NCBI GenBank assembly: GCA_013285465.1
Contig: CP053449.1
Span: 2,008,735 to 2,072,734, forward strand
Direction of reading: 5' to 3'
DNA from: Pseudomonadota bacterium
GTDB taxonomy: Bacteria; Pseudomonadota; Alphaproteobacteria; Micavibrionales; CSBR16-224
DNA: 64,000 bases
Positions 1 to 8,227 of the stretch are shown in pieces. A program made the position numbers and the translations under genes. Under the pieces are notes generated by a model. That model was not told the origin of the DNA, ran no database searches, and saw only the letters and a program-made list of their open reading frames with translations. How positions within the stretch are numbered: the first letter of the stretch is position 1; every line of letters starts with the position of its first letter.

Positions 1-2
1 TT

Positions 3-632
3 GCGGGAACGGCCTTTGTCGTTTTTGTTTATGTCGCTTTTCTATTATACGAACAGCGTACCTTTGACCGGAAAATAGCGGGAATCTCCTCATCCCGTGC
101 GCAGGAAAAGCGCATCCGTTCCATTCTGCGCAGTATCGACACCAAAATCCGTACCTATCTGGGCGTCAAAACCTTTGTCAGCGCCCTGACAGGGTTGATC
201 AGTTTTGGAATCATGAAATGGGTCGGAGTCGATTTTGCCGATTTCTGGGGATTGATTATCTTTTTCCTGAATTTCATCCCGATGCTGGGATCCATCGTTG
301 CCGTTATTTTCCCTGCCCTGCTGACGCTGGTGCAGTTTGATACGATCGGGCCGTTTCTGGTGATTGCCATCGGCTTGACGGGAACGCAGATCGCCATCGG
401 CAACTTTCTTGATCCGCGTATGATGGGGCAGTCGCTGAACTTAAGCCCGATTGTCATCCTGACATCGCTGGCGACATGGGGCACGATCTGGGGCATTCCG
501 GGCATGTTTCTGTCCATCCCGATCATGGTGATTGTTACCATCACATTGTCGCAATTCCGTGCCACGCGTCCGATTGCCATCCTGCTCTCGGAAAAAGGCC
601 AGCTGAGCAAGCTGGATGCCGATCCTGCCTAA
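3..632 (+). CDS. AI-2E family transporter (PerM-like permease), 5' partial
   Basis: The reading frame is open from base 3, so the gene begins before the window and only the last 209 residues are seen. The visible part holds a cytoplasmic stretch rich in Arg and Lys, then the YLGVKTFVSALTG segment and several hydrophobic helices (for example LIIFFLNFIPMLGSIVAVI and FLVIAIGLTGTQIAIGNFLDPRMMG). These are characteristic of the AI-2E/PerM family of inner-membrane permeases. Members have been linked to autoinducer export, Na+/H+ antiport or general small-molecule flux, so the substrate cannot be told from sequence. The stop codon overlaps the end of the convergent minus-strand gene by 4 bases. The first ATG inside the window at 195 is internal and not the true start. 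Confidence 0.85.
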   Translation, partial: AGTAFVVFVYVAFLLYEQRTFDRKIAGISSSRAQEKRIRSILRSIDTKIRTYLGVKTFVSALTGLISFGIMKWVGVDFADFWGLIIFFLNFIPMLGSIVAVIFPALLTLVQFDTIGPFLVIAIGLTGTQIAIGNFLDPRMMGQSLNLSPIVILTSLATWGTIWGIPGMFLSIPIMVIVTITLSQFRATRPIAILLSEKGQLSKLDADPA

Positions 633-874
633 AGCCCGCCAGTTTCTTTCACAGGTATTATTTCCTTTGAGATCAAATCGTCCATCACAAAATATTTGAT
701 GGAAGCCGCTGATGGCTGCTGAATATTTAGGACTTCCTGTATCTGCGGCTTGGCGAAAATAACACCGCCCCCCAGCAATACCATCCCCAGTATGAAACCC
801 AAGGCAAAACGAAAGTTGCGGCGAATCCCTTCCATCTTCGTAATCTGCTCCATGACGGCATTATTTTCGTCCAT
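629..874 (-). CDS. small single-helix membrane protein, unknown
   Basis: This is an 81-residue protein starting at MDENNAV. A charged N-terminal 22 residues is followed by one transmembrane segment (FRFALGFILGMVLLGGGVIFA, about residues 22-42) and a short periplasmic tail with VMDDLISKEIIPV. The start at 874 lies 14 bases inside the end of the upstream gene (stop at 861), which suggests translational coupling in a three-gene unit behind the DotI-like gene. An upstream in-frame ATG at 1024 would extend it over the neighbouring gene and is less likely. I do not recognise the family. Because its two upstream neighbours are DotI/IcmL-like, it may be an accessory membrane protein of the same machinery, but that is inference from position only. 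Confidence 0.6.
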   Translation of the reverse strand: MDENNAVMEQITKMEGIRRNFRFALGFILGMVLLGGGVIFAKPQIQEVLNIQQPSAASIKYFVMDDLISKEIIPVKETGGL

Positions 875-1433
875 AATGCACCTTTTCCCAGAGGATATCC
901 TCAATAAGCGGCAAGCTACCGTATGCTGCATCAAAGCGCAAAAAAAGTTTAATGCGGTAGCTAGGCGTATTTTTTGCCTCATCCTTACTCTGTTGCGGTG
1001 AATTGTAATCCAGCATAAACACATGGCATTTCACACCATCCACCTCTTCAGGGGACAATATAACTTGCGGCCATGATGAAGAAGGCATAATAAGCAGCGG
1101 CTCTGCCTCTCTTCTTGTCAGAAAACGCTCCCAGCCTTGTTTGGAGAAATATGATGATATTTCCTGCAGTTTTTTATCATCACAGTCCGAACAACCGGAA
1201 ATTTCTTTCATGACCAGCCGAAACAATCCCCATAATTGCTGCAATTCCTCTTGAGTATAATTGTCATTGCTAAAACTGGCAGCAACAGAAGGGTGAGGCT
1301 CAAACATGACAGCATCAAAAATCACGCTTTTCGGCGTAGGGGATGTTGCCCGTATAATACTGAAAAACACCATTCCCGTGATCACTGCCCCCGCCAACAT
1401 ACCCTGCGATACACCTGATAGAAAATATTTCAT
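861..1433 (-). CDS. membrane-anchored protein, possibly a diverged DotI/IcmL paralogue
   Basis: This protein has 190 residues, with a short cytoplasmic N-terminus, one transmembrane helix (about residues 8-27, GVSQGMLAGAVITGMVFFSI) and a periplasmic domain. Around residues 93-104 it has YFSKQGWERFLT, which matches the HFTKEGWESFQAF motif of the adjacent DotI/IcmL protein and the FTPxGW signature of that family. The rest is weakly similar, and it has an extra CSDCDD cysteine pair. A good ribosome-binding site (GGGAGAGG) precedes the ATG at 1433. It follows the DotI gene by 26 bases on the same strand. The paralogy is my inference from one motif and the shared one-helix-plus-domain design. Confidence 0.65.
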   Translation of the reverse strand: MKYFLSGVSQGMLAGAVITGMVFFSIIRATSPTPKSVIFDAVMFEPHPSVAASFSNDNYTQEELQQLWGLFRLVMKEISGCSDCDDKKLQEISSYFSKQGWERFLTRREAEPLLIMPSSSWPQVILSPEEVDGVKCHVFMLDYNSPQQSKDEAKNTPSYRIKLFLRFDAAYGSLPLIEDILWEKVHYGRK

Positions 1434-1459
1434 ACGAACCTCTCCCGTATCAGCATCCG

Positions 1460-2056
1460 TTAGCGCGGCTGGCGTGTTTTTTTTCGGGGATCAATTTCCA
1501 GTTTTTTGATCTGCAGACCATATCCTGTTTCAGACTGGTCAGGCATCCAGCCAAGATGCGCACGAAAGCGGTGCGTTTCCACGCGCTTATCCGTGCCGCT
1601 TTGAAAAGTCGTCAGCATCTCCTGATCCACGACCCAGTGATAACCGTCATCCATCCTACCACGCTGGACAATGACAGGCGACGTGGCAGGGATGGTCGTA
1701 ACAATTTCCCGCGCCTGTTCCACTTGTGCCATCACACCGCTTTCCGCCAGAAACGCCTGAAAACTTTCCCAGCCCTCTTTGGTGAAATGGAGAGAAGATT
1801 TTTCAAAACGCTGCGCGTAGTCATTAAAACCGAAGGTATAAGTCTCGCTAAGTGCTGCCGACAAAAATGACAGAAGTTGCGGATCCGTCACATTCTGGTC
1901 TTTTGGATTAAGTTGCATGATGCGCCCGTCAGGCGCCGTGGCGAAATAACGGTCTTGCGACTGCGGGACAGGGGCACTGAAATTTTGTAGCAATACAAGC
2001 GTCAGCACAGCCCCCAGAACTGCGCCAAACACCATGCCAAAAGCAAAACCCTTCAT
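1460..2056 (-). CDS. dotI: DotI/IcmL-family type IVB secretion protein
   Basis: This 198-residue protein has an N-terminal transmembrane helix (residues 3-25) and one periplasmic domain. The domain follows the DotI/IcmL pattern in order: GRIMQLNP near residue 48, the aromatic-rich ETYTFGFNDY near 75, HFTKEGWESFQAFLAESG near 92-109, VEQAREIVTTIPATSPVIVQRG, then YHWVVDQEMLTTFQS. DotI is an inner-membrane component of the Dot/Icm (type IVB) core and resembles TraM of IncI plasmids. Length is close to Legionella DotI (about 210). The start at 2056 has an AGGAG ribosome-binding site. It lies 16 bases after gabD, and no other Dot/Icm gene apart from its possible paralogue is adjacent. The DotO/IcmB ATPase is 31 kb away. 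Confidence 0.8.
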   Translation of the reverse strand: MKGFAFGMVFGAVLGAVLTLVLLQNFSAPVPQSQDRYFATAPDGRIMQLNPKDQNVTDPQLLSFLSAALSETYTFGFNDYAQRFEKSSLHFTKEGWESFQAFLAESGVMAQVEQAREIVTTIPATSPVIVQRGRMDDGYHWVVDQEMLTTFQSGTDKRVETHRFRAHLGWMPDQSETGYGLQIKKLEIDPRKKTRQPR

Positions 2057-2072
2057 GACCGTCTCCTAAAAA

Positions 2073-3560
2073 TTACAAGCCACCGACGCAGAGATATTTG
2101 ATTTCGAGATAATCTTCGATACCGTATTTCGAACCTTCGCGGCCGATGCCGGATTGCTTGATACCGCCGAACGGTGCCTGCTCGGTCGAAAGTAAGCCGC
2201 TATTGATACCGACCATCCCGTATTCCAGTTGTTCGGAGACGCGCCAGAAACGCCCCAGATCACGCGTATAGATATAGGCGGCAAGGCCGTATTCGGTATC
2301 ATTGGCGCGGCGAATGACATCTGCCTCCTCCTTAAAGCGGAAGACCGGCGCCATCGGGCCGAAAGTTTCCTCGCGGAAACAAGCCATATCATCCGTCGCA
2401 TCCGCCAGAATGGTCGGCTGCATAAACAACCCGCCCAAATCATGGGGCTTGCCGCCCGTGACCAGCTTCGCGCCTTTTTCCAGCGCATCGGCGATATGTT
2501 CTTTGGTTTTTTCAAGCCCGCCTGCATTAATCATCGGGCCAAGCTCACTGCCTTCCGTCAGACCGGAGCCGACTGGTATCTTTTCCACCGCCGCGCGGAA
2601 TTTCTCCATAAACGCATCATAGATGCCGTCTTCGACAAAAATACGGTTTGCGCAAATGCAGGTCTGACCGCTGTTACGGTATTTCGACACAACCGCCCCT
2701 GCGACAGCCACATCCAGATCAGCATCATTAAAGACGATGAAGGGCGCATTGCCGCCAAGTTCCAGTGACAGTTTTTTCACCGTATCGGCACATTGGCGCA
2801 TCAGAATTTTTCCGACCGCTGTCGAGCCTGTAAAGCTGAGCTTGCGTACAGTCGGGTTTTCGCACAGCTCCGCCCCGATCTCGCGCGGGTCGCCTGTGAT
2901 AATGCTGAACACGCCGGGCGGAATGCCTGCTTCCTCTGCCAATACTGCCAGCGCCAGCGCCGAAAACGGTGTCAGCTCTGCAGGTTTGACAATGACGGGA
3001 CAGCCTGCCGCCAGCGCCGCACTGGCCTTGCGCGTAATCATCGAAGACGGGAAATTCCACGGCGTAATCGCTGCCGAGACGCCGATCGGCTGTTTCAAGG
3101 TCAAAATCCGCGTTTTCGCCTCATGGGTCGGGATAACGTCACCATATGTGCGGCGGCCTTCCTCGGCAAACCATTCGACAAAACCCGCGCCGTTAATCAC
3201 CTCGCCTTTCGCCTGTGCCAGCGGTTTGCCTTGTTCGACCGTCAGGATATAAGCCAGATCATCGGCGTTATCGAGGATCAGCTGATACCATTTTTTCAAA
3301 ATACCGCCGCGGGCGCGGCTCGTCATATCGCGCCAGCCTGTCCATGCCACCGCCGCTTTGGCGATACAGTCTGCGGTTTCTACGCGGCTCATTGACGGGA
3401 CATGCCCGATCACCTCACCTGTCGCGGGGTTTTCAACCGCGATGGTTTTGCCATCCGCCGCATCCTTCCACGCACCGCCCACATAACATTGCTGCCGGAA
3501 CAGGCGCAGATTATGCAGTTTTTCAGTGACCTCGTCCTTGCGTGTTTCGGCGGCTTGCAT
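2073..3560 (-). CDS. gabD: NAD(P)+-dependent succinate-semialdehyde dehydrogenase
   Basis: This is a 495-residue aldehyde dehydrogenase of the GabD type, oxidising succinate semialdehyde to succinate in the GABA shunt. Seen in order are ITPWNFPSSMITRK (cofactor site), FTGSTAVGK, the general-base Glu in KLSLELGGNAP and the nucleophile Cys in NSGQTCICANR, where the GQTCxCANR form is typical of GabD. The C-terminal PFGGIKQSGIGREGSKYG segment is also complete. I chose the ATG at 3560 because an AAAGGAG site precedes it; the frame stays open to 3785, but that extension is not homologous. Downstream on the same strand comes the DotI-like gene after 16 bases. Related semialdehyde dehydrogenases with other substrates cannot be excluded. 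Confidence 0.9.
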   Translation of the reverse strand: MQAAETRKDEVTEKLHNLRLFRQQCYVGGAWKDAADGKTIAVENPATGEVIGHVPSMSRVETADCIAKAAVAWTGWRDMTSRARGGILKKWYQLILDNADDLAYILTVEQGKPLAQAKGEVINGAGFVEWFAEEGRRTYGDVIPTHEAKTRILTLKQPIGVSAAITPWNFPSSMITRKASAALAAGCPVIVKPAELTPFSALALAVLAEEAGIPPGVFSIITGDPREIGAELCENPTVRKLSFTGSTAVGKILMRQCADTVKKLSLELGGNAPFIVFNDADLDVAVAGAVVSKYRNSGQTCICANRIFVEDGIYDAFMEKFRAAVEKIPVGSGLTEGSELGPMINAGGLEKTKEHIADALEKGAKLVTGGKPHDLGGLFMQPTILADATDDMACFREETFGPMAPVFRFKEEADVIRRANDTEYGLAAYIYTRDLGRFWRVSEQLEYGMVGINSGLLSTEQAPFGGIKQSGIGREGSKYGIEDYLEIKYLCVGGL

Positions 3561-3648
3561 GGCGTTTCTCCTTTGAAAAGCGGTATATAGTGAAAATTCA
3601 CGCACAACTCTAGCAAACAATCGCGCCACTGCAAAGAGCGGCGGAATA

Positions 3649-3677
3649 TTGACAAAACAGCAGCAATATGTTAACTT
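3649..3677 (+). promoter_or_regulatory. possible promoter of the 581-residue orphan gene
   Basis: A TTGACA hexamer at 3649-3654 is separated by 17 bases from TAACTT at 3672-3677. The -35 match is perfect but the -10 match is weak. The implied leader would be only about 10 bases, so the true start point may differ. Confidence 0.3.
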
Positions 3678-3694
3678 AAGGGCAAATAAAATGA

Positions 3695-5440
3695 GTGAAA
3701 AACATGGTCGATAAACTGCTGGAAAACAAAGACACACAGCAGGAGCTGAAAGAAGCGGAACCCAAGGATAAGAGCTCCTCCGCATTGCGTGACCGTCTCA
3801 TCAATATCGTGCGCAATGCCGATCTGGATTTCGCGCCGGAATATATCGCCGCACTCCCTTCCGAAACAGACCCGCGCAAAAAGGCTATGGACGGCGTCAT
3901 CCGTACCGCCATCGGTTATTTCCGTCTTGCCGCGGATGAGGAAAACAAGACCCGCATTCTGCTGTTTTCCACCGATCCCGAAAATCTGCGCGGCGCATGG
4001 GGTGAGGACGGCAGATTGCATCTGCCGGAAAACCCTGCCACCGGAAAAATCACCGATGATGTCTATGTTGTTTCCGCGCGTGAAGCGCAGGTGGACGGCG
4101 CACGTTTCCGTCAGGATATGACGGAGTTCGAGCAGAATTTCAAACGCAATACGCTGTTTGATTTAAATCTGGCGATGGAGGATATGACCCCCGCGCCGAC
4201 AGAGAAAGAGGACGGCAGCACGCCCGACACGCCTTTGCGCGTTTATAAAATGACCAACAGCAAAGTCGCGCTGGGGCTGTTTGAAACGCCGGAGAAAAAA
4301 TGGCGCATGCGGCTTTATTCCAATATGCGCGGCGATTGGGATGAAACCGGCAGCTTTGTCGAGATTGAGGAAAGCATCCCCGACGGTTTTATCGGCAACC
4401 GCGTCTTTACCACCGGGCAGGATTATAAAAAGGAATTCGATGATTTCGGCGAGGCATTGGATGCCGCCAAACGCTATTGGCATTTAAGCGCCATGCGTAT
4501 GTGGAAAGGCCGCCCGATGCTCTCTGAATTGGAGCCGCCGAAATTTTCCGTCCGCGGCGCCCGCAATTTTGCCGAAAAACAGGTTTTGTCCTTTCTTGAC
4601 CAGAAAAAGCACCGCGCTTTCGGGATTACGATTCTGGCAACGCTGGTGACTTCAGCCGGGGCGATTTTCGGCGGCGCCGTCGGGTTGATCGGGGTCGGCG
4701 GTTTAATCGCCGGTGCGCTGGCTGTGAAAGCCATGGAGGATTACTGGACGGATTGGGTCAATGATCTGCGCAAGAAACATGACATGAAGCAGACCAACGG
4801 CAAAAAACCTGTCAGCGAACGCGATTTGTCGGCGGATTACACCGACCCGTCGCCGGAAAATGACAAACGCCTGTGCAAAAAACTAAAACAGGAGGCTTTG
4901 CCGCGCTTGCGCTTGCTCAGCTATCAGGACTCCCACATCAATTACGATAATGGCGGTACTGTCTCCCCGAACCGTCAGGATTGGGAAGCACAGGTACTGA
5001 TGACGATGCCGCACCGCGTTTTTGCCAATATCACCGTACCGCTGGATGACAATACCGCCGTCACCCATTATCCGAACGGCATTTTGTCACTGACCCATGT
5101 TGATTTTGACACCAAGAAAAGCACCAGCTTTGTCGCTTATAATCCCGAATTGGCGGTTTCAAAATCCGCACCGCTGCAAAACGGTCTGCGCCGCCTGCTC
5201 TCCGACGGCAATATCTGCGAAATCAGCTATGACCGCAAAACGCCGCTACAAGCCCGCTCCGTGAAGCTGTCGGAATTGAAAAACCGCCTAAAAGACGTTT
5301 TCGCCCATGAAAGCGCCGATAAGCGCGAAAAACTGGCAAAAAGCCTGACCGAACATTTCAGCGATGCCGCCGCGCAGGCCAAAACCAAAGCCGCCGCACC
5401 GAAACCGAAAAAAGCCGCGCCGCGCTCGAAGCCTGCGTAG
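3695..5440 (+). CDS. orphan protein with central hydrophobic hairpin, unknown
   Basis: This 581-residue protein matches no family I recognise. Residues 1-300 are soluble and mixed charged, and carry DPENLRGAWGEDGRL-like segments. Residues about 307-345 form a Gly/Ala-rich hydrophobic stretch (ITILATLVTSAGAIFGGAV, then GLIGVGGLIAGALAV) that could make one hairpin or two helices. The soluble second half ends in a Lys/Ala/Pro tail that is probably disordered. The start is GTG at 3695 or ATG at 3704; AAGGG at 3678-3682 lies 12 bases before the GTG. Base composition resembles the neighbours, so there is no sign of recent transfer. It is divergent from gabD and stands alone. Confidence 0.7.
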   Translation: MKNMVDKLLENKDTQQELKEAEPKDKSSSALRDRLINIVRNADLDFAPEYIAALPSETDPRKKAMDGVIRTAIGYFRLAADEENKTRILLFSTDPENLRGAWGEDGRLHLPENPATGKITDDVYVVSAREAQVDGARFRQDMTEFEQNFKRNTLFDLNLAMEDMTPAPTEKEDGSTPDTPLRVYKMTNSKVALGLFETPEKKWRMRLYSNMRGDWDETGSFVEIEESIPDGFIGNRVFTTGQDYKKEFDDFGEALDAAKRYWHLSAMRMWKGRPMLSELEPPKFSVRGARNFAEKQVLSFLDQKKHRAFGITILATLVTSAGAIFGGAVGLIGVGGLIAGALAVKAMEDYWTDWVNDLRKKHDMKQTNGKKPVSERDLSADYTDPSPENDKRLCKKLKQEALPRLRLLSYQDSHINYDNGGTVSPNRQDWEAQVLMTMPHRVFANITVPLDDNTAVTHYPNGILSLTHVDFDTKKSTSFVAYNPELAVSKSAPLQNGLRRLLSDGNICEISYDRKTPLQARSVKLSELKNRLKDVFAHESADKREKLAKSLTEHFSDAAAQAKTKAAAPKPKKAAPRSKPA

Positions 5441-5527
5441 AATAACGAGGCCGAATAGCACGTTTTTAATTTACACTTTTCCTCTTTTTCCCTGTTGAGC
5501 TCTTCGTCCTGCTACCATCAGCGGTAA

Positions 5528-5911
5528 TCATCTCTCAAGATAATAGCGAACATTACATCCTTTATTATTCTTTTCACAGGATTGCACGTACCGCTCTTGC
5601 AAAGACTCATATATCGGATTAATAACAGTAGCATGCACAAAAATCCCCAATGCGGGGGGGATAAAAACCAGCAATGCGGCGCTCTGGAGCATGGCTATAT
5701 AGACACTTTTCCTTTTTTTCCAAACTCTGTAAATGAAATAACTCGGGGATAAAAAAGCAATAAACCATGTAAGCAGAGAAGCAGTAATACGCCAGCGACC
5801 TTCATAGGTGTATATCGTGGTCATGGTCGAAGACTGAGCTTGGCCTGTGGCAAAAAAATAAATCACCATCACAGCTATCACGCAAGTTATGAAGCATGCC
5901 AATCGTTTCAT
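5528..5911 (-). CDS. small multi-helix membrane protein, unknown
   Basis: This is a 127-residue protein beginning MKRLACFITCVIAVMVIYFF. It has an N-terminal hydrophobic helix or signal anchor, a second helix around residues 42-60 (SLLTWFIAFLSPSYFIY) and a third around residues 73-95 (MLQSAALLVFIPPALGIFVH). The tail is hydrophilic with two cysteines (QSCEKNNKGCN). The ATG at 5911 has a GGAGAG site just upstream; the longer open frame to 5986 runs into the rpoD terminator and is rejected. It lies downstream of rpoD on the same strand but beyond that terminator. Function unknown. Confidence 0.6.
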   Translation of the reverse strand: MKRLACFITCVIAVMVIYFFATGQAQSSTMTTIYTYEGRWRITASLLTWFIAFLSPSYFIYRVWKKRKSVYIAMLQSAALLVFIPPALGIFVHATVINPIYESLQERYVQSCEKNNKGCNVRYYLER

Positions 5912-5951
5912 TGTTAACTCTCCATACAATACGTCAAATCCGCACAAAGAA

Positions 5952-5976
5952 CGGGGCAGCCTTTTGAGCCGCCCCG
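5952..5976 (-). terminator. rho-independent terminator of rpoD
   Basis: Downstream of the rpoD stop, the minus strand forms a GC-rich hairpin (arms 5952-5961 and 5967-5976, with two G-U pairs and a 5-base loop) followed by a short T-rich stretch (GTTCTTTG). Confidence 0.6.
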
Positions 5977-6006
5977 AAAAAATCATAACGCTCTTTTCCT
6001 GAAAGA

Positions 6007-7938
6007 TCAGGTATCGAGGAAGCTGCGCAGCTGGCGTGAGCGGCTGGGGTGTTTTAGTTTGCGCAGGGCTTTCGCCTCAATCTGGCGAATACGCTCACGC
6101 GTGACCGAGAATTGCTGTCCGACTTCCTCCAGCGTGTGATCGGTATTCATACCGATACCGAAACGCATACGCAGCACGCGTTCTTCACGCGGTGTCAGCG
6201 TTGCCAGCACGCGCGTTGTGGTTTCACGCAAATTCGACTGGATCGCCGCATCAACGGGCAGGATGACGTTTTTATCCTCGATAAAATCACCCAATTGGCT
6301 GTCTTCCTCGTCACCGACGGGGGTTTCCAGCGAGACAGGCTCTTTCGAGATTTTCATGACCTTGCGCACTTTTTCCAGCGGCATGCCGAGACGTTCGGAA
6401 AGTTCCTCCGGCGTCGGCTCGCGCCCGATTTCATGCATCATCTGGCGCGATGTCCGCGCGATTTTATTGATGGTTTCAATCATATGCACGGGGATACGGA
6501 TTGTCCGCGCCTGATCGGCGATTGAGCGGGTAATCGCCTGCCTGATCCACCATGTCGCATAGGTCGAAAATTTATAACCGCGGCGGTATTCGAATTTATC
6601 CACCGCTTTCATCAGGCCGATATTCCCCTCCTGAATCAAATCCAGGAATTGCAGGCCGCGATTGGTGTATTTTTTGGCAATGGAAATCACAAGACGCAGG
6701 TTGGCCTCGACCATTTCCTTCTTCGCGCGGTTGGCCTCGCGCTCGCCTTTTTGCACCATCTGGACAATGCGGCGGTATTCCTTGATCGGCAGACCGACCT
6801 GATCGGAAATTGTTTGAATCTCGCTGCGGGCGCGTTTGATATCGTCTTTATGACGTTCAAGAAATTTATCCCATTTCTTATCTTCGAGCTTGCCGAGATT
6901 GCTCTGCCAGCGCGGGTTCAGTTCCTGCCCGTAATAACGCTCAAGAAAGTCCTCGCGTTGAATACCGCAGGCAACGGCCCAGCGCAGAAGCTGGCCTTCC
7001 AGACGCATCAGGCGTTTATTGACGCCGTAAAGCTGGTTAATCAGCTGTTCCGAACGTGCAGGGTTCAACTGGACGGAATCCAGCGCCTCGATAATCTGTT
7101 TGCGGTATTTTTTGTATTCATTATCCAGTTTTTCCGGAATTTTGCTGCCTTTTTGCGACAGCCCCATCCGGTCTTCCTGAATTTTGCTCAGTTTTTTATA
7201 GATGCGGTTAATCTTTTTAAAATTAACAATGACCTGCGGCCGAAGCTCCTCTTCCATTGCGCTGAGCGACATATTGCTTTCATCGCCGTCTTCTTCGTCC
7301 TCATCCCCGTCGTCGGATTTCTCTTCCTCTTTACCCTTGCCTTTGGCTTTGCTTTTATCGTCACGGTCTTTTTTATCTTTATCGGACTCATCGTCATCAA
7401 CGGCATTTTCCGCGCCATAGGTTGCTTCAAGATCAATAATCTCGCGCAGCAGAATTTCCTCTTTTTCCAAGGCACGGTGCCATTCCAGAATGGCCTGAAT
7501 AGTCATCGGGCTTTCACAGATACCGCCGATCATCATATCGCGTCCGGCTTCGATCCGTTTGGCAATGGCGATCTCGCCTTCGCGCGACAGCAATCCGACG
7601 CTGCCCATTTCGCGCAGGTAAATTCTAACCGGATCATCGGTACGACCGATATCGCTGTCCGAGACATTGGTGCTGGAATCTTCTTCTTCCAGATCGGATT
7701 CATCTTCGACCAGATTGATCCCCATATCGGTCAAAAGCGCCATGGTTTCATCAATCTGCTCGGACGCGTAATTGCCCGAGGGCAGCGCCTTGTTCAGCTC
7801 GTCATAGGTAATATAACCGCGTTCTTTCCCGCGTTTCACCATCGCCTTGACGACTTTCGCCAGCGCACCGCTGCCGATCTCGTCGTCTTTATCCTGTTCG
7901 TTATCTACTTCCTGATTTTCTTTTTTACTCGCCATCAT
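6007..7938 (-). CDS. rpoD: RNA polymerase primary sigma factor (sigma-70)
   Basis: This is the 643-residue housekeeping sigma factor. Region 1.1 is at residues 25-80 ([21 protein letters not shown]). A non-conserved segment carries a very acidic, Lys-rich insert around residues 183-220. Region 2 includes [31 protein letters not shown] and [13 protein letters not shown]. Region 3 follows, then region 4.2 with [20 protein letters not shown] for the -35 contact, ending in SRQLRSFLD. The ATG at 7938 is preferred over a TTG one codon upstream. It is third in the minus-strand yqeY-dnaG-rpoD order, the classical macromolecular-synthesis arrangement, with a 289-base leader that contains a strong hairpin. 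Confidence 0.97.
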   Translation of the reverse strand: MMASKKENQEVDNEQDKDDEIGSGALAKVVKAMVKRGKERGYITYDELNKALPSGNYASEQIDETMALLTDMGINLVEDESDLEEEDSSTNVSDSDIGRTDDPVRIYLREMGSVGLLSREGEIAIAKRIEAGRDMMIGGICESPMTIQAILEWHRALEKEEILLREIIDLEATYGAENAVDDDESDKDKKDRDDKSKAKGKGKEEEKSDDGDEDEEDGDESNMSLSAMEEELRPQVIVNFKKINRIYKKLSKIQEDRMGLSQKGSKIPEKLDNEYKKYRKQIIEALDSVQLNPARSEQLINQLYGVNKRLMRLEGQLLRWAVACGIQREDFLERYYGQELNPRWQSNLGKLEDKKWDKFLERHKDDIKRARSEIQTISDQVGLPIKEYRRIVQMVQKGEREANRAKKEMVEANLRLVISIAKKYTNRGLQFLDLIQEGNIGLMKAVDKFEYRRGYKFSTYATWWIRQAITRSIADQARTIRIPVHMIETINKIARTSRQMMHEIGREPTPEELSERLGMPLEKVRKVMKISKEPVSLETPVGDEEDSQLGDFIEDKNVILPVDAAIQSNLRETTTRVLATLTPREERVLRMRFGIGMNTDHTLEEVGQQFSVTRERIRQIEAKALRKLKHPSRSRQLRSFLDT

Positions 7939-7994
7939 CAAGCCATCCCCGTGCGCAATCTAATCTTTGTTGTTCGGTCACAATAGTAAAAGAT

Positions 7995-8020
7995 GCGGTT
8001 TTCGGAAAGTCCAAAACCGC
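7995..8020 (-). promoter_or_regulatory. hairpin in the rpoD leader
   Basis: Perfect 8-base arms (7995-8002 and 8013-8020, GCGGTTTT with AAAACCGC) enclose a 10-base loop that can add a further GGA/TCC pairing. On the rpoD strand it is followed by ATCTTTTACT, so it resembles a weak terminator or attenuator about 57 bases before the rpoD start. The rest of the dnaG-rpoD gap (7939-8227) shows nothing else I can name. Confidence 0.45.
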
Positions 8021-8190
8021 AAATTCTAAAAATCCTATCTTGTATCTGTCCTGTCCCGGTGTTTGGGCTTTTCTTCTCTGATATCAACTGCCTGATATTT
8101 CATATGATTTCGCAAAGCCACACTTAAACATTCCGCTAATGTAGCAATTTAGCAACGATCATATGTTTTGGCAATGTTTTTAATGAGGTA

Positions 8191-8218
8191 GAACAAAAAC
8201 ACCGGGAACGCGCTCCGG
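8191..8218 (-). terminator. weak terminator after dnaG
   Basis: On the dnaG strand, CCGG arms (8215-8218 and 8202-8205) are followed by GTTTTTGTTC. The stem is short, so termination may be partial and allow readthrough into rpoD. Confidence 0.35.
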
Positions 8219-8227
8219 CGAGAAAAA

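Noticed and set aside
3672-3680. TTAACTTAA as a possible CtrA site
   Set aside because: The half-sites are 1 base apart rather than 7.
3561-3785. N-terminal extension of GabD (start MRRSSYPWV)
   Set aside because: The extension is not homologous and a perfect AAAGGAG precedes the internal ATG at 3560.
6649-7986. 445-residue open frame on the plus strand opposite rpoD
   Set aside because: It is a complementary-strand shadow of a strongly conserved gene, with Phe-rich composition and no recognisable motif.
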